DNA from: UMGS1071 sp045638545
GTDB taxonomy: Bacteria; Bacillota; Clostridia; Oscillospirales; Acutalibacteraceae
DNA length: 22,408 bases
Direction of reading: 5' to 3'
NCBI GenBank assembly: GCA_045638545.1
Contig: JAZUBL010000067.1
Span: forward strand, 1-22,408
The notes below the pieces were generated by a model. The model was given only the letters and a program-made list of their open reading frames with translations. It did no database searches and was not told where the DNA came from. The stretch's first letter is position 1. Each line of letters starts with the position of its first letter. Made by a program: the position numbers and the translations under genes. Below, piece by piece: positions 6,959 through 14,792 of this stretch.

Positions 6959-8113
6959 TTATAATCTGGCCTTGAAGTTCTCGTAGCCGAATTCTTTATT
7001 GACTTCCATGGTGCCGTCTGCATGATAGGTGCAGATAGCCGGCAGATTCATACCGTTGAAGGTGTTGTTCTTTACCATGGTGTAGTGCGCCATATCGCAG
7101 AATACCAGCTTGTCGCCGATCTGCAGCGGCTCATCAAAGGAGTAGTCACCGATGATATCGCCGGAGAGACAGGTCGGGCCGCCAAAGCGGTAAGTGTATG
7201 GCTTTTCACCCGGCAGGCCTGCGCCGATGATGTTCGGGCGGTATGGCATTTCCAGTACGTCCGGCATATGACATGCTGCGGAGGTATCCAGAATACCAAG
7301 GTGCATACCGTTCTCGATCAGATCCAGTACGGTACATACCAGGTAACCGGTGTTCAGTGCAATCGCCTCGCCCGGCTCCAGATAAATCTCCAGATCGTAC
7401 TTGTCGCGCATACGCTCAATGCAGCGGATGAGACGCTCGATGTCGTAGTCGTCTCTTGTAATGTGGTGGCCGCCACCGAAGTTGAGCCACTTCATCTGGT
7501 GGAGATACTGGCCGAACTTCTCTTCTACAACTTCCAGTGTTTCCTCTAATGGGTGAGAGTTCTGCTCACAGAGTGTGTGGAAGTGGAGGCCTTCAATGCC
7601 GTCCAGCTGGTCCGGCTTGAAGTTTGCCAGTGTAATGCCCAGACGGGAATTTGGTGCGCATGGGTTGTAAATTTCCGGCTCTGTGGTGGAGTACTCCGGA
7701 TTGATGCGGAGACCACAGGAAATCTTCTTGCCTGCATTCTGCACCTTGTCCTTGTAGCGGTTCCACTGGGCAAAGGAGTTGAACACGATGTGGTCACAGA
7801 GGCCCATGATCTCGTCAAACTCGTCATCGCGGTATGCCGGTGCAAAAATATGCACCTCACTGCCCATTTCTTCTCTGCCAAGGCGTGCCTCAAAGAGAGA
7901 GCTGGATGTAACGCCCTTTAAGTATGCGCCAACCAGCGGGAAAGTGGAGTACATGGAAAAGCCCTTCTGTGCCAGCAGGATCTTACAGCCTGTTCTGTCC
8001 TGCACGCTTTTCAGAATCTCCAGGTTCTTGATGAGCAGACGCTCGTCCAGCACATAAGCCGGAGAAGGAATGTTATCGATGGAAAAATCCAATGGTTGTT
8101 TTCTGTCAGCCAT
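6959..8113 (-). CDS. nspC: carboxynorspermidine (carboxyspermidine) decarboxylase
   Basis: A PLP-dependent fold-III decarboxylase that removes CO2 from carboxynorspermidine or carboxyspermidine to give norspermidine or spermidine, the last step of the aspartate-semialdehyde route to triamines. The 384-residue product begins with the TIM-barrel domain carrying the PLP lysine K50 in LLAQKGFSM, then GLRINPEYS, the HFHTLCEQ segment, the glycine-rich LNFGGGHHIT phosphate loop, EPGEAIALNTGY and, in the C-terminal beta domain, GPTCLSGDIIGDY, the family's active-site cysteine/aspartate loop. AAGGAG of its ribosome binding site overlaps the stop codon of the dehydrogenase gene 10 bases upstream, so the two are one operon. 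Whether the product is spermidine or norspermidine depends on substrate supply and cannot be read here. Confidence 0.95.
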   Translation of the reverse strand: MADRKQPLDFSIDNIPSPAYVLDERLLIKNLEILKSVQDRTGCKILLAQKGFSMYSTFPLVGAYLKGVTSSSLFEARLGREEMGSEVHIFAPAYRDDEFDEIMGLCDHIVFNSFAQWNRYKDKVQNAGKKISCGLRINPEYSTTEPEIYNPCAPNSRLGITLANFKPDQLDGIEGLHFHTLCEQNSHPLEETLEVVEEKFGQYLHQMKWLNFGGGHHITRDDYDIERLIRCIERMRDKYDLEIYLEPGEAIALNTGYLVCTVLDLIENGMHLGILDTSAACHMPDVLEMPYRPNIIGAGLPGEKPYTYRFGGPTCLSGDIIGDYSFDEPLQIGDKLVFCDMAHYTMVKNNTFNGMNLPAICTYHADGTMEVNKEFGYENFKARL

Positions 8114-8123
8114 TTTCTTCTCC

Positions 8124-9323
8124 TTAGTCGATCAGAGTTGGATCGAAGCACTCCTGCCATGGCAGACCGAACTTGTTCAGTGCTTCCATGAATGGATCTG
8201 GATCGAACTCTTCAATGTTGTATACGCCAGGCTTCTTCCACTTGCCTGTCATGATCATCATAGCACCGATCATTGCAGGTACGCCTGTTGTGTAGGAGAT
8301 TGCCTGAGAGCCAACTTCCTTGTAGCATTCCTGGTGGTCACATACGTTGTAAACGTAGTAGGTGCGCTCCTTGCCGTCCTTCATGCCCTGGAAGATACAG
8401 CCGATGTTTGTCTTGCCCTTTGTGCGTGGGCCGAGGGATGCTGGATCCGGCAGAACTGCCTTGAGGAACTGCAGTGGGATGATCTGCTGGCCTTCGTACT
8501 CGATTGGCTCGATGGAAGTCATACCAACGTTCTCCAGAACCTTCAGGTGTGTCAGGTACTTCTCGGAGAATGTCATCCAGAAGCGGATCTTCTCAATGCC
8601 CTTGATGTTCAGTGCCAGGGATTCCATTTCCTCGTGGTGGAGCAGGTAGATGTCCTTTGGACCGATCTCTGGGAGATCGTATACGCGCTTGATGGACATT
8701 GGCTCTGTTTCGATGAACTTGCCGTTTTCAAAGTAGCTGCCTGGTGCTGTAACTTCGCGGATGTTGATCTCCGGGTTGAAGTTTGTAGCAAATGGGTAGC
8801 CGTGGTCACCTGCATTTGCGTCAACGATGTCGATCTGACGGATTGTATCGAAGTAGTGCTTCTGAGCGTAAGCGGAGAATACACCTGTTACGCCTGGGTC
8901 AAAGCCGGAGCCCAGCAGAGCTGTGATGCCAGCTTCTTCAAATCTCTCACGGTATGCCCACTGCCACTTGTACTCGAACTTTGCAGTGTCTTCCGGCTCG
9001 TAGTTTGCTGTGTCCACATAGTCTGTCTTTGTTGCAAGACAAGCGTCCATGATAGTCAGATCCTGGTATGGCAGAGCAACGTTGATAACGATATCCGGTT
9101 TGAAATCGTTGATCAGAGCGATCAGTTCGTCTACGTTGTCAGCGTCAACCTTTGCGGTGGAGATCTTTGTCTTGCCGCCGTCCAGCTTCTCCTTCAGCGC
9201 ATCGCACTTGGACTTTGTGCGGCTTGCGATCATGATTTCTTCAAATACTTCAGAGTTCTGGCAGCACTTGTGTACTACTACAGACGCTACGCCGCCTGCA
9301 CCAATAATCAAAGCTTTTCCCAT
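8124..9323 (-). CDS. carboxynorspermidine (carboxyspermidine) dehydrogenase, saccharopine dehydrogenase family
   Basis: Condenses aspartate beta-semialdehyde with putrescine or diaminopropane and reduces the imine with NAD(P)H, giving the carboxylated triamine used by NspC. The 399-residue product has an N-terminal Rossmann motif (IIGAGGVASVV, residues 6-16), a central SDH-type segment (GFDPGVTGVFSAYA), and the family's C-terminal GVPAMIGAMMIMTGKW and GVYNIEEFDPDPFMEALNKFG. The pairing with nspC is what separates it from true saccharopine dehydrogenase. AGGA precedes the ATG; a TATAAT-like -10 lies a short way upstream but without a good -35. Confidence is high for the pair, lower for the precise diamine. 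Confidence 0.93.
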   Translation of the reverse strand: MGKALIIGAGGVASVVVHKCCQNSEVFEEIMIASRTKSKCDALKEKLDGGKTKISTAKVDADNVDELIALINDFKPDIVINVALPYQDLTIMDACLATKTDYVDTANYEPEDTAKFEYKWQWAYRERFEEAGITALLGSGFDPGVTGVFSAYAQKHYFDTIRQIDIVDANAGDHGYPFATNFNPEINIREVTAPGSYFENGKFIETEPMSIKRVYDLPEIGPKDIYLLHHEEMESLALNIKGIEKIRFWMTFSEKYLTHLKVLENVGMTSIEPIEYEGQQIIPLQFLKAVLPDPASLGPRTKGKTNIGCIFQGMKDGKERTYYVYNVCDHQECYKEVGSQAISYTTGVPAMIGAMMIMTGKWKKPGVYNIEEFDPDPFMEALNKFGLPWQECFDPTLID

Positions 9324-9385
9324 TTTAAAATTTCCTCCGTAAAATTATATTCTATAATTGGATCATTTTTATAATATTATGAAAA

Positions 9386-9404
9386 ACACCCCCGTCCGCA
9401 CGGG
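9386..9404 (-). terminator. probable purC terminator
   Basis: On the minus strand CCCGT-GCGG-ACGGG is followed by GGTGTTTTT. An alternative longer pairing, CCGTCC (9392-9397) with GGACGG (9419-9424), competes with it. It lies between the purC stop and the dehydrogenase gene, where a terminator is expected. Confidence 0.5.
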
Positions 9405-9451
9405 ATAAAAAGCGATGAGGACGGAAGTATTTTTTTGCCGCGAAAACGGAC

Positions 9452-10132
9452 TTATGCCAGGATCAGCTGTGTCAGCTCTGTTGGAGCAACAATCTGGCCA
9501 TCCTTATAAACACGCATATTGCCGGAAGAGAGCTCGTCGATGAGGATAACCTTACCGTTGTTGTAGCCGAACTCGAACTTGATGTCATACAGAACAAGGC
9601 CCTTCTTAGCCAGCTCTTCTGTCATGATGGCATTGATCTTCTGTGTTTCTGCCTTAGTTGCTTCAAACTGCTCATCTGTCATGATGTTCAGCGCGATGAG
9701 GCCTTCCTTTGTTACCAGTGGGTCGCCTCTGTCGTCATCCTTCAGTGTCATCTCAACGTAGCCGTTCAGGTCTGCGCCGGACTCAATGTAATCACCGTAG
9801 CGGCGGATAAAGCTGCCAACTGCCTTGTTGCGGCAGATTACTTCCAGACCCTTGCCGAATGCTGTTGCTGGCAGAACTTCCATTGTGCCGTTCTCTACGT
9901 CTGCAGAAACATAGTGTGTCTCCACGCCTGCAGCCTTGAGAATCTCAAAGAAATATACGGAAACAGCCAGGTTTGCCTTGCCGATACCGTCGATGCTGAG
10001 ACCAACTGTGTTTGCACCTGGGTCAAAAACGCCGTCAGAACCTGTGCAGGTATCCTTGAACTTCAGCAGAACGTTGCCGTTCTCCAAACCATAAACATCC
10101 TTAGTCTTGCCCTGATAAATAAGCTTCTCCAT
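9452..10132 (-). CDS. purC: SAICAR synthetase (phosphoribosylaminoimidazole-succinocarboxamide synthase)
   Basis: Joins aspartate to CAIR with ATP in step eight of inosinate synthesis. The 226-residue product is slightly shorter than the usual 235-240. It carries the N-terminal IYQGKTKDVYGLENGNVLLKFKD ATP-loop region (split over two strands), the EVICRNKAVGSF block, the LKDDDRGDPLV segment and, near the end, KFEFGYNNGKVILIDEL, which corresponds to the nucleotide/metal site. Residues after VLIDEL read SSGNMRVYKDG, a little different from the common SPDSSR version. GGAGG is 10 bases before the ATG. No other pur gene is in the window, so purC stands alone here with its own leader. Confidence 0.95.
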   Translation of the reverse strand: MEKLIYQGKTKDVYGLENGNVLLKFKDTCTGSDGVFDPGANTVGLSIDGIGKANLAVSVYFFEILKAAGVETHYVSADVENGTMEVLPATAFGKGLEVICRNKAVGSFIRRYGDYIESGADLNGYVEMTLKDDDRGDPLVTKEGLIALNIMTDEQFEATKAETQKINAIMTEELAKKGLVLYDIKFEFGYNNGKVILIDELSSGNMRVYKDGQIVAPTELTQLILA

Positions 10133-10530
10133 TTTAAAACAGCCTCCATATCTTTACAAAAGTCAAATACAGTGCCGCTTCGGGAGCTTCCCTGACGGCC
10201 TACATAGTCATTCTACCATCTTTTAAGCGAAATGAACAGTTTTTTATCGAAAGTTTTCCGTAAAATTTTAAAAATGTTGTTCTGCACAACAGAATTCTCC
10301 CCTGGCCCCTGTTCCTTAGCGGAACAACGGATTAAATCTGCAGGTTTTGTCCTGTCTATCTGCAGCCTGTTTTTAAAATGAGCGAAATCCCATTCACAGC
10401 CAATCTGGAAACTTCTCCCTCAGATTCCGTGATTTCTCTTGCTATTTCCTGTAATTCACCGTATAATATATTAGTTAAAGTACGTTTAATTGTACGTTAA
10501 ATTTTTCTGAGGGGAACGGAGCGAGAACAC
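10133..10530. other. divergent intergenic region between purC and murD
   Basis: This 398-base spacer holds no convincing gene. Next to purC it has a compact hairpin (10174-10199): GCCG/CGGC outside GGGA/TCCC, which would lie near the 5' end of the purC mRNA if transcription starts from the TAGAAT at 10210-10215 (minus strand, weak -35). I compared it with the purine, ZTP and THF riboswitch patterns I know and found no match. The central part is featureless; the right end carries the murD promoter. Confidence 0.6.
10439..10467 (+). promoter_or_regulatory. murD operon promoter
   Basis: TTGCTA (10439-10444) and TATAAT (10462-10467) are 17 bases apart. The site is 63 bases upstream of murD and is the only good promoter seen before this five-gene run. 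Confidence 0.7.
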
Positions 10531-11925
10531 ATGAACATGTTGGCAGAAGCTTTTTTTGATCAAATGAAAGGCAAGCGGGTAGCATTCTGCGGCATTGGCC
10601 GCAGTAATCTGCCGCTGATCGAATTATTCCAGCGCAAAGGCGCAATCATCACCGCCTGCGACAGACGCACCAAGAAAGAACTGGGCGAAGTTGCAGCAGA
10701 GCTGGAAAAAAGCGGCGTTACCCTCAAAACAGGCGAAAATTATCTCCATGACCTGGACGTGGACATTCTGTTCCGCACACCGGGCATGAAATATCACCTG
10801 CCGGAGCTGGAAGCAGCCCGCACAAAAGGCATTGCTGTTACTTCTGAAATGGAGGTATTCTTCCAGCTGTGCCCATGCAAAATTTATGCAGTAACAGGCA
10901 GTGACGGCAAAACAACCACCACTTCTATTATTGCAGAGATGCTCCGTGCATCCGGCAAAACCGTGCACCTGGGCGGCAACATCGGCAAGCCGCTGCTGCC
11001 GGAGATCGAATCCATTAAAAAGGATGACGTTGCTGTTGTTGAGCTTTCCAGCTTCCAGCTGATCTCCATGCGCCAGGGTCCAAACGTGGCAGTTGTAACA
11101 AACCTGTCCCCGAACCACCTGGACGTGCACAAGGACATGGCAGAATACGTGGATGCAAAGAAAAACATTCTGCTCCACCAGAACGCTTTCACCAAGACTG
11201 TTCTGAACCTGGACAACGAGCTGACCATGAAGTACGCACCGGACGTTCGCGGCCAGCTGATGGTATTCAGCCGTCAGCGCAGATGCCAGTTCGGCGCTTA
11301 TCTGAACCGTGAAGGCAAAATCATTATGGCAAACGGCGGCGTGGAAACAGAAATCATGGACAAGTCCCAGATCAAGATCCCTGGCCTGCATAACGTAGAA
11401 AACTACCTGGCAGCCATCTCCGCTGTATGGGGCGACGTACCGAAGAAGACAATCGTAGAGGTTGCTGAAAACTTCGGCGGCGTTGCACACCGTGCAGAAC
11501 TTGTTCGTGTGCATAAGGGCGTTTCCTATTATAATGACTCCATCGGCACCAGCCCATCCCGTACAGCGCTGGGCACACTTTCTCTCTACGAGCAGAAGAT
11601 TATTCTCATCGCCGGCGGTTATGATAAGAACCTGGATTACACCGATCTTGGTGACCTGATTCCAAAGAAGGTAAAGTCCTTGATTCTCATGGGCGCAACC
11701 GCAGAGAAAATTGAAGCAGCAGTCGTGCATTCCTGCTACTATATGAAGGGAAAACCGACAATTCACCGTGTTGCTTCCATGGAAGAAGCTGTGGCAAAAG
11801 CAGCCGAACTGGCAAAAGAAGGCGACATCGTCTCCATGTCCCCTGCCAGCGCCAGCTTCGACCTGTATCCAAACTTTGAAGCAAGAGGCAATCACTTCAA
11901 AGAGATCGTTAACGCACTGCAGTAA
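10531..11925 (+). CDS. murD: UDP-N-acetylmuramoyl-L-alanine--D-glutamate ligase
   Basis: ATP-dependent ligase that adds D-glutamate to UDP-MurNAc-L-Ala in cytoplasmic peptidoglycan precursor synthesis. The 464-residue product shows all three Mur domains: a Rossmann-like UDP-binding domain (GIGRSN, 21-26), a central ATPase with the P-loop GSDGKTTT (123-130) and the downstream ELSSFQL and NLSPNHLDVH, then HNVENYLAA, and a C-terminal domain with YYNDSIGTSP and IAGGYDKNLDY. In the familiar MurD pattern the C-terminal block reads NDSKATN; here it is NDSIGTSP, a variant I believe occurs in Clostridia. The start ATG at 10531 has GGAG about 10 bases before it. It heads an operon with two peptidases, whose stop-to-start gaps are short. 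Confidence 0.96.
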   Translation: MNMLAEAFFDQMKGKRVAFCGIGRSNLPLIELFQRKGAIITACDRRTKKELGEVAAELEKSGVTLKTGENYLHDLDVDILFRTPGMKYHLPELEAARTKGIAVTSEMEVFFQLCPCKIYAVTGSDGKTTTTSIIAEMLRASGKTVHLGGNIGKPLLPEIESIKKDDVAVVELSSFQLISMRQGPNVAVVTNLSPNHLDVHKDMAEYVDAKKNILLHQNAFTKTVLNLDNELTMKYAPDVRGQLMVFSRQRRCQFGAYLNREGKIIMANGGVETEIMDKSQIKIPGLHNVENYLAAISAVWGDVPKKTIVEVAENFGGVAHRAELVRVHKGVSYYNDSIGTSPSRTALGTLSLYEQKIILIAGGYDKNLDYTDLGDLIPKKVKSLILMGATAEKIEAAVVHSCYYMKGKPTIHRVASMEEAVAKAAELAKEGDIVSMSPASASFDLYPNFEARGNHFKEIVNALQ

Positions 11926-11937
11926 GGAGGCAGCTTT

Positions 11938-12972
11938 ATGACAACAATTTCGGAACTGCTTCGCCGTTTGTGCGAAGCGCCCGGCACCAGCGGCTGGGAA
12001 GATTCCGCAGCAGAAGTACTTGTTGAGGAACTGAAGCAGCGAGTACCGGAAGCTGAAGTCCATCGGGATGCCATGGGCAATGTCACTGCCTTCCTTGGTG
12101 ACCGCAATGCGTCCCGTCAGATTCTGCTGGATGCCCACCTGGACCAGATCGGTCTGGTGGTGACCCATATTACGGATAAAGGCTTTTTAAAAGCAGCAGG
12201 CGTTGGCGGCATGGACCGCCGCGTGCTGCCATGCAGCGCCGTAACTGTTTACGGCAAAGAAAAAGTGCAGGGCATCGTGGGCTTTCTGCCGCCGCACCTG
12301 ACAAAAGATGATTCCAAATGTCCGGAGATCGGTGACCTTTCCATTGATATCGGCCGCAAAACAAAAGAAGAAGCCGAAGAGATCGTTTCTCTTGGTGACC
12401 GCATCGTCGTAGACGGCCCGTTCCGTCAGCTGCTGGGTACAAGAGTAACCGCAGCTGCCCTTGATGACCGCTGCGGCTGCGCTGCACTGATCCTCTGCGC
12501 AGAAGAACTGCGGGATCACATTCTGGACTGCGGCGTGACTCTGTCCTTTACCAGCCGGGAGGAAACAGGCGGCGAAGGCGCTAAAACAGCGGCTTACGCT
12601 GTCAGCCCGACAGAAGCACTGGTTGTAGACGTCAGCTTCGGCGACCAGCCTGGCGTTGCTGCGGAAAAGAGCGGCAAACTGGGCGGCGGTGTGATGATCG
12701 GCGTTGCACCATCCCTTGACAGAGCCATGAAAAACCGTCTGGTTGCTCTGTGCAAAGCCAACGACCTGCCATATCAGATGGAAGTGATGGGCGGCTCCAC
12801 CGGCACCAATGCCGATGAGATCGGCACCACAAAGGAAGGCGTAAAAACAGCCATCCTTTCCATTCCGCTGCGCTATATGCACACGCCAACAGAAGTCATC
12901 GACACAGACGACGTAGCCACTGTAGCAAAGCTGATGGCCCTCTACATTACAGGAGGTGACAACAATGGCTGA
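11938..12972 (+). CDS. M42 family metallo-aminopeptidase (first copy)
   Basis: A cytoplasmic dinuclear metal aminopeptidase of the M42 (glutamyl aminopeptidase / FrvX / PepA-of-lactococci) family, trimming peptides from the N-terminus as large tetrahedral oligomers in known members. In the 344 residues the metal and catalytic residues are all present: H67 and D69 (DAHLD), D176 (LDDRCG), E208/E209 (REETGG), D231 (VVDVSF) and H315 (RYMHTPTE). GGAGG precedes the ATG, 12 bases after murD. It is a diverged paralogue of the next gene. Substrate preference cannot be told from sequence. Confidence 0.93.
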   Translation: MTTISELLRRLCEAPGTSGWEDSAAEVLVEELKQRVPEAEVHRDAMGNVTAFLGDRNASRQILLDAHLDQIGLVVTHITDKGFLKAAGVGGMDRRVLPCSAVTVYGKEKVQGIVGFLPPHLTKDDSKCPEIGDLSIDIGRKTKEEAEEIVSLGDRIVVDGPFRQLLGTRVTAAALDDRCGCAALILCAEELRDHILDCGVTLSFTSREETGGEGAKTAAYAVSPTEALVVDVSFGDQPGVAAEKSGKLGGGVMIGVAPSLDRAMKNRLVALCKANDLPYQMEVMGGSTGTNADEIGTTKEGVKTAILSIPLRYMHTPTEVIDTDDVATVAKLMALYITGGDNNG

Positions 12973-13993
12973 TTTATCTCTGCTGAAAACATTATGCGCG
13001 CTTAACGGTGTTTCTGGCGACGAGGACAACGTTCGTGATTTCATCATCAAAGAGATCACACCATACGTCACAGACCTGCGCGTTGACCCGCTGGGCAGCA
13101 TCATCGCTTTTAAAAAGGGCGCTGCCAGAGCAAAAACTGATCTGATGCTCAGCGCCCACATGGATGAGGTCGGCCTGATCGTCACCCATATTACCGACGA
13201 CGGCAAACTGAAATTCACCACCGTCGGCGGCATTGACAAGCGCATTCTGCCGGGTAAGCAGGTGCTGGTTGGCACTGTGCCGGGCGTAATCGGCGCCAAA
13301 CCGATCCATCTGCTGAAAGGTGATGAGCGCGGCAACGCAGTGGCCATCGATGAAATGTACATCGACATCGGCGCTGCCGATAAGGAAGAAGCGGAAACTG
13401 TGGTTTCTCTGGGAGACCCTGTCTATTTTGAATCCATCTCCGACTTCTCCGGTGAAACCATCAAAGCAAAAGCAATTGACGACCGGGCTGGCTGCGCCAT
13501 CCTGATCGATATTTTAAAACAGGATCTGCCTTACGACATGACCTTCGTATTCTGCGTACAGGAAGAAATTGGTCTGCGAGGCGCAAAAACAGCCGCATAT
13601 TCTGTTGATCCACAGGCGGCCATTGTGGTGGAAAGCACCACCGCTGCGGATATTCCGGGCGTTGAGGACGAAAAACAGGTTTGCCATGTTGGCGAAGGAC
13701 CGGTGGTCTCCTTTATGGACCGTGCCACCATTTATGACAAGGGCTTTTACAAGCTGGCCTTCGCTCTGGCAAAAGCAAACGATATTCCATGCCAGACAAA
13801 GCACATGGTGGCAGGCGGCAACGATGCCGGCGCCATCCACTGCAGCAGAGGCGGTGTGCGCACCATCTCTGTTTCTCTGCCATGCCGGTATCTTCACGCT
13901 CCTGTAGCACTCATCAGTCAGGCGGATTATCACAACGCAGAAGCACTGATCTTATCTCTTGCAAATTCAATCGCTGGGAGTTCTGAACCATGA
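12965..13993 (+). CDS. M42 family metallo-aminopeptidase (second copy)
   Basis: A second M42 peptidase of 342 residues, with H65/D67 (SAHMDE), D172 (IDDRAG), E200/E201 (VQEEIG), E223 (VVES) and H311 (RYLHAP). It differs from its neighbour in one metal ligand: E223 here, D231 there. In characterised M42 enzymes this residue may be Asp or Glu and can go with different metal use or specificity. The ATG at 12965 lies 8 bases inside the end of the first peptidase gene, with GGAGGT just before; a GTG at 12956 sits within that ribosome binding site and is unlikely. Tandem M42 genes with different preferences are known to act together in peptide breakdown. Confidence 0.93.
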   Translation: MADLSLLKTLCALNGVSGDEDNVRDFIIKEITPYVTDLRVDPLGSIIAFKKGAARAKTDLMLSAHMDEVGLIVTHITDDGKLKFTTVGGIDKRILPGKQVLVGTVPGVIGAKPIHLLKGDERGNAVAIDEMYIDIGAADKEEAETVVSLGDPVYFESISDFSGETIKAKAIDDRAGCAILIDILKQDLPYDMTFVFCVQEEIGLRGAKTAAYSVDPQAAIVVESTTAADIPGVEDEKQVCHVGEGPVVSFMDRATIYDKGFYKLAFALAKANDIPCQTKHMVAGGNDAGAIHCSRGGVRTISVSLPCRYLHAPVALISQADYHNAEALILSLANSIAGSSEP

Positions 13994-14745
13994 TACGAAT
14001 GATTACCGAAAATGATATTCCTTTCCTGAGAACCATGTGCAAAAAGGATCTGTTCGTCAGCCGCATTATTTCTCTTTACAATGCCTATGGCGAAACAGAA
14101 ATCGGTCAGTTCTGGGTGCAGACAGATGAAGGCCGCCTCAACGCGGTATTCTGTCTGATGGACGGTGTACTGACCGTGAGTCACGTTTGTGACGGCAACA
14201 TGGACGAGCTGGAAGGCTTTTTATATGCGGTAGATGCGTCTGTGATCGTATCTGACGCGTCCTTCGCTGTCCGCTTTTTCCCGGACAAAACAACAACAGG
14301 CCCAATCCTGTACTACGATAACAGCGAGATCCTGGAATGTGATTTCGCATTTGACCGCAACCCATCCTTAAAGGAGCTGTATTCCGTGATGCAGAGCTGC
14401 AAATCTGCAAGCTTTGTACCGCCGCCGTGGGAACCATTTTATCTGGATATGTCCCACCGCATCCGTCACGGCTGTGCGCTCTCCGTTGGTGTGCGCAATG
14501 AGTCCGGCGTACTGTGTGCCGGCGGCTTTACTGTCTCTCAGACAGACTACAACGCAATTCTGGGCGGCATCTGCACCCTGCCGAACGAGCGCCGCAAGGG
14601 CTACGGCAAAATGGTTGTGGCAGCGCTGCTTTCTCAGCTGCATCAGGATGACATTTATGTATTCCGCGGCGCTGACGAAAACCAGGAATTCTACGACATG
14701 ATCGGCTTTACCGAATGTGGTACCTGGGCAGAGATCCGCAGATAA
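13990..14745 (+). CDS. GNAT family N-acetyltransferase
   Basis: A 251-residue acetyltransferase whose C-terminal half carries the GNAT fold: the strand GGICTLPNE and the acetyl-CoA loop RRKGYG (201-206) followed by a helix, then FYDMIGFTECGTW at the end, where GNATs have their conserved Y/F-GF pattern. The N-terminal half (about 1-140) has no motif I recognise and may be a second degenerate acetyltransferase lobe. It overlaps the second peptidase by ATGA, so the two are translationally coupled. The substrate is unknown; a link to amino acid or peptide metabolism is only suggested by the neighbours. Confidence 0.85.
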   Translation: MIRMITENDIPFLRTMCKKDLFVSRIISLYNAYGETEIGQFWVQTDEGRLNAVFCLMDGVLTVSHVCDGNMDELEGFLYAVDASVIVSDASFAVRFFPDKTTTGPILYYDNSEILECDFAFDRNPSLKELYSVMQSCKSASFVPPPWEPFYLDMSHRIRHGCALSVGVRNESGVLCAGGFTVSQTDYNAILGGICTLPNERRKGYGKMVVAALLSQLHQDDIYVFRGADENQEFYDMIGFTECGTWAEIRR

Positions 14746-14792
14746 GTTACATAATCTGCCCCCTATCATCATTTTAAAAGGAGCAACTAGGT

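Noticed and set aside
8124..9323. True saccharopine dehydrogenase (lysine pathway)
   Set aside because: Direct pairing with nspC, with the ribosome binding site of nspC overlapping its stop codon, points to carboxynorspermidine/carboxyspermidine synthesis.
8070..9374. 434-codon frame opposite the carboxynorspermidine dehydrogenase
   Set aside because: Composition (many C, V, W) is typical of a shadow; the opposite strand holds a clear Rossmann-fold enzyme.
10133..10230. Purine, ZTP or THF riboswitch before purC
   Set aside because: None of the conserved loops of these classes is present; only a simple nested hairpin is visible.
10624..12168. 514-codon frame opposite murD
   Set aside because: Antisense to a full-length, motif-complete MurD and runs into the next gene; no recognisable protein.
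12956..12964. GTG as start of the second M42 peptidase
   Set aside because: It lies inside the GGAGGTGA ribosome binding site; the ATG 9 bases later is properly spaced.
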